This document shows, one piece after another, positions 56,322-64,000 of a stretch of DNA of 64,000 nt (positions are counted from its first letter, which is position 1; the number at the start of each line of letters is the position of its first letter). This DNA comes from Rallus limicola (lineage: Eukaryota > Chordata > Aves > Gruiformes > Rallidae), in assembly GCA_022605955.1 (NCBI GenBank), contig JAKCOZ010000003.1, positions 47,430,179 to 47,494,178 of the forward strand, given 5' to 3'. Both the position numbers and the translations under genes were made by a program. The notes below the pieces were generated by a model, which saw only the letters and a program-made list of their open reading frames with translations, did not search any database and was not told the DNA's origin.

Positions 56322-59300
56322 TTCATTTTTGAGAGTATGTCTTTCTTTTATTCTTTGTGGCTGTATTACCAGTCCTGGGTAGAACTGCTGGTTTGTGGGT
56401 TTTTTTCACCCAGTCACGAGGGATAAAGCAAAAAAGCATATTTTTGCATCTCTTCCATACAATGCCGTGAATCACTTTGCTATAATCCTGTTTCTTGTAC
56501 TAGCTGCACTCATTCTGCTTGTGAACACACAAGAAGTTAGGAAAAAAACCAGTGATCTCCAGATTCAGTTACAGCCTCTCCCATGATGTTCTGATGGGAA
56601 TCACAGTTCAGGGCCCCTCTTCTTTAGGTAGGAGTGCTGTGGGGGAGTGTATGTGTGTGGGGTGGAATTCTCCTAGAAAAATGTTTTTGTAATTCTGTGT
56701 ACTATTAGATGGGTTTAGGTTCACAATATTTCATTAAATCAAAACCATCAGATCAGCTTTTCTTGACAGAGAATGAGGAAGGGGAGGTAAGGATGGCTTA
56801 ACTTAGTGAAACACATGAAATATCTCAAGTCTCGGTGGAAAAACACTCAATGGACTGAGCGTGCTGTTGAAGGTTATTTTTTGGAGTGCAAACTTAGCCT
56901 AAATACACACTCCCCACTGCTGTAATCTGTATTGGTTGGCCACAGATTCCTCAAAGAAGATGAAACACTGTTCTCTCCTGAATTTCACGTTTATTAAAAG
57001 ATTTCATCTTCTCCTGTGTAATGTTTGCATCACAACACAAATCATCAGCTTGCTTTGACCCTGACACCATTTTATAGGCTTAATAATAATAAATCTATGT
57101 CCTGAAATAGTTTCTGCAGATTACAGCAATCAATCAAAATTCAGAGAGCCTTAAACCATTAATGTCATCGGCAATGATCCAGCACCCTGGGAATCCATCT
57201 AAATCAGCCATTATTACTGAAAATGCTCTTTAAGAGCCTTAAGATAAAGGTAGTATTTGGGAGCATAAATTGCAGTTCTATTTTTATCAGCCATTGAGAG
57301 ATGGTTTTCACAGTGATTTTTTTGTATCTGTTTTGAACAAGACAAAGCCATAACGATTCTTTCTTTTGCCTCATGCAGCTGTTTTGGTTATTGTAATAGA
57401 AAAATAGAAGCCAATACAGAGCACATTATTTCAGAGTGAAACTGAAGTATTTGTTATATAAAGGAGTCTCCAGATTTTCTGAAGGAAAAGGAAAGAGCTG
57501 CCATCACTATTCCTTAGTGCACTTTATGTTGAAACATTTCTAGTTCTGGTTCAAGTCAATGCTCCTAAGAGAAGCTGTGCCCACTTTATTGGACTACAGA
57601 TACCTGCAGGTTTGGTAAATTCACACTCTGGAGTTTTGTGATGTGGAGAAACAATGCAAGAGTTCAGGACAAAGCAATACCTTCACTGAGAGATGCATCT
57701 ACAACTCTTTGTCTTGGGATTTTCTGTAGCCATCCATTAACAGAGTACCTGAAAGCCTATCAGGTAAAATCAATGGCAATAGTGAATTGCTGCAGAACTC
57801 AAATACTTTCTTCTTTTGTAGGTAAAACTCTGTTTACTTTCTGGTTTGTGTGTTTATTTTTAAGATTAGTTTTCTTTACCTGTTTTAATTTGTGTGTGAT
57901 TTTGAAAATTTTGGGTTTTGCTGCTTGGGTTGAATTATGCTAGTGAAACAGACTGCTATGTGGTAGGGTCTTTTGAAAGTGTCTAAACCATGTCCTGCTG
58001 ATTATGGTGCCTCATGTGCTTTGACAGTCTGTTCCCATCCAGCTGTGAGCACACAGCACATCTCAAACATATCAATGCAGGCTCTGAGATCAGCCTTGTC
58101 CTGAGAACAGGGGCTCCTTCACTAATGGGAGTGGATTCAAGATGCCATTGAAGACTAGGTCTGGCCTCGCAGATTTGCTGGAAGCTATCTGATCCTCCAG
58201 CAGCCTGAACCCAAAGTACAGTGCTGGCACAGTCCAGTAGTCTCCCCCTTCAGCAATTGGTACCTCAGCAGAGACCCAGCCAGAGAGCTAAAAAACATGC
58301 CAGCAAACACAAAGTCAGAGGAATAATGTTTAAGTCATCTTGCTATGGATAGGAATGTAGATCAGCTAATCAGACTGTCCCTACCACAAAGCATCTCTGA
58401 AAAGGCACAATTTTTTCTTTTTTTCCCAGTGGCCTAATTTATCCACTTTATACACAGGTATAGCCACTGTTGTGTGTTGTTCCTGCCTTGATTTTTTTTC
58501 CCCAAATGGAGCAAACATGAACTGCATGAATGATTTTGAATCTTACCAGCTCAAAAAGAAAAGGACTCAGGCAAAACTGTGTCAGAAAAGCATGTTGTGT
58601 GAAAGTCGCTGCAAAGCAGCTTACATTTTGATCTAATTCAAAGGAAATATATCTACAGACAGATCTTTTTTGCTTCCCATTTCACACTGAAAAGTGGGAA
58701 TTGTAAGAGAATAATGTTCTGGTGTCCGACTTGTGAGAAGCTCTCTCCTCTCACCTGGTGACTTCCTGATTCTGCAACTGCTATAATTCCCTGTTAAGAG
58801 ATTAACTGATGTTCTGCACTTGAACTATGACATTGGCATTGTCTGTTACTGGTTCCAACCAAGCTTCAGGTATCTAGGGAAAATGATTTCCACAACTGAC
58901 TCATTCCTGGTGAGAAATCTCTGAACTTTGTTCCCCATCACCACAGACGCCTATAAAATTCTTGTCTCACCAGAGGCATGCCAAGTTCCTTTACTTGAAG
59001 CTGGATTATAGCCTGCTGAGTCTGTGCAGTAGAGACAGGTGTAAGGGGAAAACAAACAGCTCTTGTTCTTTCTCATCTGTTCTGTGAGTTAATGGAAGAG
59101 TAATCAATGAAAATCATAACCTAAGGAACGAGCAGCTAAATCACCTTCTCTTGTCCTCCTCTTAACCTTGTACTTCCTAAAATGATACACTTGACCTTTT
59201 ACGTCTTTTAAATTTGATAGCAGTATCTTTCAAAAACAGACAGGCAATTGTGACCTTGACAATGTCAAATAATTTTATCTACCATTAGATGCCAGTCCTT

Positions 59301-59380
59301 CTCATTTAACTGATTTGCATTCGGGGCTGCAGTTCTCCCTGAGCTAGGTGGCCGTTAATGGGGCCTGCTGCTGTGGTTGG
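56322..59380. other. Non-coding DNA, nothing recognised
   Basis: No repeat family, RNA gene or exon is recognised. Open frames up to 101 codons (57638-57943, plus) have no recognisable family. Confidence 0.45.
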
Positions 59381-59465
59381 TGATGCAATGAGCTATAAAT
59401 GCAACCTTTTATTTTAGCTTTTACTACGCAAGTAAAACCAGTTACTGTAAAAGCTGTTTGGGAAA

Positions 59466-59696
59466 ATGGGTGACAAAGCCCATCAGTTGAATAATGCAGC
59501 CCATTCTGTGTCTGAAACTTTGCTACAGGCTGAGGGTGAGGACCAGAAAAGCCCCAAGGCCAAGACTTTTGAGATGGATCACTACTACTTTAATGGAGTA
59601 AAAGAACAAGCAGCAAAGTTTTTATTACGGTATTTCTGGGGAGAGTTTCCCAGACGTACTGAACAAAGTACTTGGCTAAAAAGGAAAAACACGTGA
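59466..59696 (+). CDS. Unsupported 76-codon open frame with promoter-like context
   Basis: An open frame starts at an ATG in good context (A at -3, G at +4) with an in-frame stop 18 bases upstream, and ends at TGA 59694-59696. The predicted peptide is hydrophilic in its first half (ETLLQAEGEDQKSPKAK) and aromatic and basic in its second (KFLLRYFWGEFPRRTE). I do not recognise it. Upstream are TATAAAT at 59394-59400, about 70 bases before the ATG, and TGATGCAAT at 59381-59389, which fits the C/EBP-ATF element pattern. All three signals are short and occur by chance at this scale, so this is offered only as a candidate. A micro-protein, a first exon, or simple coincidence are all possible, coincidence being most likely. 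Confidence 0.1.
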   Translation: MGDKAHQLNNAAHSVSETLLQAEGEDQKSPKAKTFEMDHYYFNGVKEQAAKFLLRYFWGEFPRRTEQSTWLKRKNT

Positions 59697-59726
59697 GAAG
59701 GAGCCATGTAATTTCTCAGGATTTAT

Positions 59727-59774
59727 GAAAGTCCCCAGTGTCATGATTTTGAAAGTCCCCAGTGTCATGATTTT
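59727..59774. repeat. Tandem duplication, 24-bp unit, two copies
   Basis: A 24-base unit starting GAAAGTCCCCAGTGTCATGA is present twice head to tail without mismatch. The unit length is a multiple of three, so an overlapping open frame reads the same eight residues twice; this is not evidence of coding. Confidence 0.95.
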
Positions 59775-62700
59775 GAAGCCTAGGCTCCATCTCATGTCTG
59801 CTACCCACACAGTAGGCAGGAGAAATACATATTCCTCTGGGTTCTTCCTCTTTTGCACCTCTGTGTTTCACACCTATCAGGTTGCATGGGATTGCTTCAG
59901 GTTCTGCCCTACAGCTCTAACAAATGGTTGTGAGATCAGTGTAAAGCGGTGCTATGGTGTAGGAATGAGCCATAACAGATCCCCAGACAATGATGAAACC
60001 CATGGACCTGGGCAGTAACACAGCTTAGGGATGTGCCAGATAATGACCTAATCCTCAATTGAGGACAAAACCAGCTTCTTTCTGAGTTGTATTTTATCTT
60101 CAGCAGAACAAGCAAAGGTTAATGAAATACCTATATTCTCCAAACAGGTTTGGAAAGATTTAAATCCCTGGAAGCTTTTGGGAAGAACATTTGGACTCTG
60201 AACAGCTAAATCCTGACACAGTATCCCTGCTCTCAAAGGAGTGTTATCTTATCTGAGAGAAGTGCTAATTTGCACTGAGTTGTATTTCTATGCAATCTAA
60301 ACAGGAAGAGAGCATTTCAGAACTGAGACGTCTGGTGCATGTGGACTCCCTGTACTTATGAACATTCAGTCTTTTGCTTAACTTTTGACCCTCCAGTTTT
60401 GACTGTCTGGTTCTGGAAATCTCATCTTTCACCTAAACTGCAAACTGAGACATTGGTATCAGCACAGCAAGGGAAAAAAAGACCAGCGGGGTCACCAGCA
60501 TGTGTAGTGTGTTATACAGCACAGACAGTCCTTCCAGCAACTAACTCCATCCCAGAGGTTTCTAATTCTCTCTTGGTTCTTTTGAGGAGCAGCCCAGATT
60601 CTGTCACATTGTACTCTGGTGAAAGTACATAAAGGAGATTTGTTGCATCGGTGACAGTGCTTATACCACAGTACATAAATTAGATCATAATCTTACAAAT
60701 CTACCTCTGATTTTTACAAACACTTACATGTATTCAATAGATAGTTCATTGCATTTAGTTAACTATACGCATAAAATGTGTCTAAGAGATGAACCTTAAT
60801 TACTGAATGGATTTCATTCTGTTCTACATTCTCTTGGATTTATACCATAAAGAAGAAATCAGTGGAAAAATTGCAATAGTGTGACCTTCCTGGAGATTAA
60901 TGAAGCCAAATTAGTAGAGAAAGACCTGGCTTAAAAGTATATATGTCTTGCTAAATAAATCCAACATGATCTTTCTGACTTTGGATTAGTTTAATCTTAG
61001 CAGATTTCAGTTTCCTAATTTCCAAGTTCCACACGCAGGGGATTCAGAATTGTTGTGCTGGTCCAAGTAGCTCTGGGGACCCCAGCTCTGCCAGTTGCAG
61101 CACCATGGAGAAGCTATACCATAAAGCACCCCTTCCCTCAAAGTGTACAGCACAGGTCTACATTTAGCGAAGGTTAAGAAGCTCCTAAGGAACATCAAGC
61201 ACCTTCTGTAAGGGCTGTTAGAGATGTGAGGTCTTGATGAACTTGATACAAGGAGTATGGTTCAGAATTGGCACCGGGGTATTCAGCTGTTATTCCTGCC
61301 AACAGGCACTAGGCCCTTCAGATTTGCTACAGCTATAAGATAAAGCAATCCAGCCCACAAGTTGGTAGGGTGTGCTGAAGGGAAGAAACGGAGAGTGGGC
61401 AAAAAGACAAGCATAGTCATACCAAAATGTACATAGAAAAAGTTTTCAAAACTTCTGGAGTCTTTCTGGCTTCAAAGTCTGAAAACCTGTCTCCTCCTCA
61501 GTGAACAGGTTCTCCCAATACCTGGCTCCATTCTTCTGGGTATTTCCTCACTGTATGATGATCAGCAGAGAGAAAAAGCAGTAGGTGAAGGCAGGCTGGT
61601 GACTTGGGAGAGACCAGTACTTGCACTCTTGGTTTTATTGAGAGGATAACTTATTGTTTATTAGGCTATTTCTAAAGCTAAAGGCGGAGGGAAAGATTAT
61701 TGTTTTCATCATCATTCTGCTGAGCATCTAAGAGAGGCATTTACCAGTCTCCAAACTGTCTATGAGAAAGTGCTGGTTCTTCCTGTATTTTCAGGAGATT
61801 AGGCAGGCTGTCTGGTGTCTCATGCTCCACAGATCCAAGTGCAGAGGGAAGTAAGTACAGTAATGAACATTAGAATTTTTTCAGAAAAAAAATACTCTTG
61901 CATTAAAAATTGTTAGAAATATCAGTCTTCCACTTTGGTGTAGACACGTTGTGTCTTTCTTACAGGGTTGAGGTGGAATCTGGACAATGAGAACAGAAAG
62001 CTGAGAGTACAAAACAGTGTTGTCAGCACAGTTATGTAGTAATGGTCCACAGTCAGAAAATCTTTTAAGCATTTAAACCTGATGTTGTGATGAGGATCAG
62101 TGTACCCAAGGCCTAATGAGGCCTACAGAACAGATTTGCCAGAACAGAGAAGCAGCTTTCACCATCTCTTTATTTAATCCACATTATTCTAGTTACAATG
62201 GGAAGCAACCTCAAGGAGTAAATGCTCTGAAGTGTCTACTAGAACGTCTTAGTCACAGAATTTGAAATGTGAAGCTGTTCCTTCTTTGAGATGAAATGTC
62301 AAGTGGAAGAGTTGTCTGTGTTGTGGATGATGAATTCTCAGTGCAGTGAGGGAACAGAGAACTGACAGCTACACAGTGGAAGGTTTCTGAAAACTAGCTG
62401 TAGTTTTGAGTCACTTATTGTACAGCAAACCCATGCGACTCCTGATATTATGCACAGCTATTAGCAGAGATGTTACAGAGAAATACATCCTATTCAGTGT
62501 TTCCTCCTTTAGAGCTTACCAAACATTGTGTAATTCCCAATAATGTATGTTCTTGAATCCCAAGAAGTCAAAAGGATCAGCAGGTATTCGGAACCTCTCC
62601 TCTGTGAGAAATGAGCCAAGAGGCTCATTGCAAATCAGGTCCCAGAGCAGTGCAGCTAGGGAAGTGCTGGTGGGCAGTGGTTGAAAGGTCTATAATCCCC

Positions 62701-64000
62701 CAATCAACATCAACCCAAATAGCTGAGCTGACTGAAGCTCAAATTCAATCCTGGGGTAATGCAGCAGCTTGGTTTTGTGTAACAGAGATCTGGACTTGAC
62801 TAGACAAGGAGTGCCTGATTGAGGTCCCATCCATCATGGTGGTGGTCTTATGCATGTCTGCTAGAAAGCAGCAGATTTACATGCTTCCCTGCACTGCAGC
62901 ACTACAAAGTATGTTGTTCTTCACTGACAATGTAAGGATATTCTTGAGTTCAGGACTAGAAACCCCCTTATAGAGAGTGAAGAGCAAGTAGCTTTTGCAA
63001 CACACCTATATCACAGCCACAATCCACAGCATAAGCTTATTCTTTCATTTTGAACTCTGTCCCTGCTTCCTCAGAGATCCTGTCTTACTAGGCTGAAACT
63101 CATCATCTTTCACTCATGTTAGCTCAAGCAATGCAACTCATGCAGCTCAAAAACTACATTAGGCTGCAGGATAATATGCTTAAAAACTTGTTAGCTGCCC
63201 ATATTTGGCCCAAGGGGGAATCTAGGTTACAATGCATTGAGTAATGCACCTTCAAATTTTTCTTTGTTCTCAACATAATACAAATAAAACCAGGAAGCCA
63301 TATGGGTAAATTGGATTCCAAAGAGACACATCCATCACTGGTATGTATGCAGATAGATATACATACAGCCTTACTATCTAACTTGTCTAGCAGGTTTCCA
63401 ATGGCATTCACAATAGTGAAATGGAAGCCCACACAAAAGCTACCAGATAGTAGAGAGATACTAAAATTTTTGTAAGTTGCAACTATGCACTGTGCTGGGC
63501 TTTTTGACTATCTTAAGTTAACTTAGTGGCACCTTTTCTAATCCCAAATAAGGATCAAAGACACACTATCAAAGATACGTTTTCTGTATCCCTGACTTGT
63601 GGTGAATGAGACTTCTCTGACTGAAGAGTCAAGCTAAATCAGCATAATAGTTCTGTTTTACTTGAATAAGTTTGTACAAGAAATAACATTCTCCCATTGT
63701 GCCTAATGCACATGGCAGGTTGATGTGGGCAAATTCATGTGGAGGTTTCCACTGTGGGCTGCTGATTTCAAGCCCAGACTGAAAACCAAGCGACAGTTTT
63801 TCCATGCATATAGATTCAGTTTGAGAAAGAGATGAGGGCATTGTGGGTCATTACTAGTTCAGAACCGTGGTATCTAAACAGACAGGTGAACTGATGTGTT
63901 TTTTACTGCTGCAGGCACTTCCCAAGTATACAGAACGATGTGGGTTTTCTGCCACCTGAAGCTTTCTGGAAGATTACAATGTTTGCAGTTGCAGTGGTTC
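59775..64000. other. Non-coding DNA to the end of the window
   Basis: AT-rich sequence without a recognised repeat family, RNA gene or exon. Open frames up to 97 codons (60339-60632, plus) have no recognisable family. Nothing is cut off at the window edge that I can identify. Confidence 0.45.

Noticed and set aside
1..64000. tRNA, rRNA, mitochondrial insertions, CRISPR or bacterial-type genes
   Set aside because: I looked by eye for these on both strands and found none. A covariance-model and mitochondrial-genome search would be the decisive test.

Overview
This window looks like a gene-poor piece of a bird genome. The evidence is the density of CR1 (chicken repeat 1) non-LTR retrotransposons with the characteristic 3' octamer tails (TCACAGAA or ATTCTATG type), together with solo LTRs of two endogenous-retrovirus families that I recognise as common in birds. 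CpG is depleted, introns or exons of a host gene cannot be demonstrated, and there is no bacterial-style gene organisation. I could not assign a species.

Layout: 1-2428 is apparently single copy. At 2429-3284 lies a plus-strand solo LTR (family A) split by a minus-strand CR1 3' fragment. At 4219-5966 is a 1.7 kb minus-strand CR1 with a recognisable reverse transcriptase (YADD box kept). At 8955-9815 is a minus-strand CR1 3' end, and at about 13650-13855 a 3' piece of a family A LTR. About 15895-18919 is the most complete CR1: 5'UTR-like sequence, an ORF1 relic with a GDSL-esterase motif, and an ORF2 relic with a large internal deletion. A plus-strand family B solo LTR with a perfect 5-bp target duplication sits at 19738-20320. 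About 13 kb without recognisable genes follows, including a strikingly A-rich, T-poor stretch at 31310-32480. A minus-strand family B LTR (33468-34069) lies next to a 2.8 kb plus-strand CR1 (34340-37112), which carries a second, oppositely oriented CR1 fragment inside its endonuclease region. After another 15 kb of quiet DNA with a (TA)19 microsatellite, 52734-53254 holds a small fold-back structure made from the first ~80 bp of a family A LTR, itself interrupted by a CR1 with a 6-bp target duplication. A plus-strand CR1 3' end at 55851-56321 is closely related to the one at 8955. The remainder to 64000 shows only short tandem duplications and one weak ORF candidate.

Nothing here works together as a pathway. 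The coding sequences seen are decayed retrotransposon genes, all carrying stops or frameshifts, and none looks able to act. The open reading frames outside repeats reach at most about 150 codons, as expected by chance in 64 kb. The window is best read as a record of nested retrotransposon insertions. The most unusual items are the LTR-derived fold-back, two CR1 insertions at nearly the same LTR position, and the A-skewed stretch. I found no convincing new biological system.
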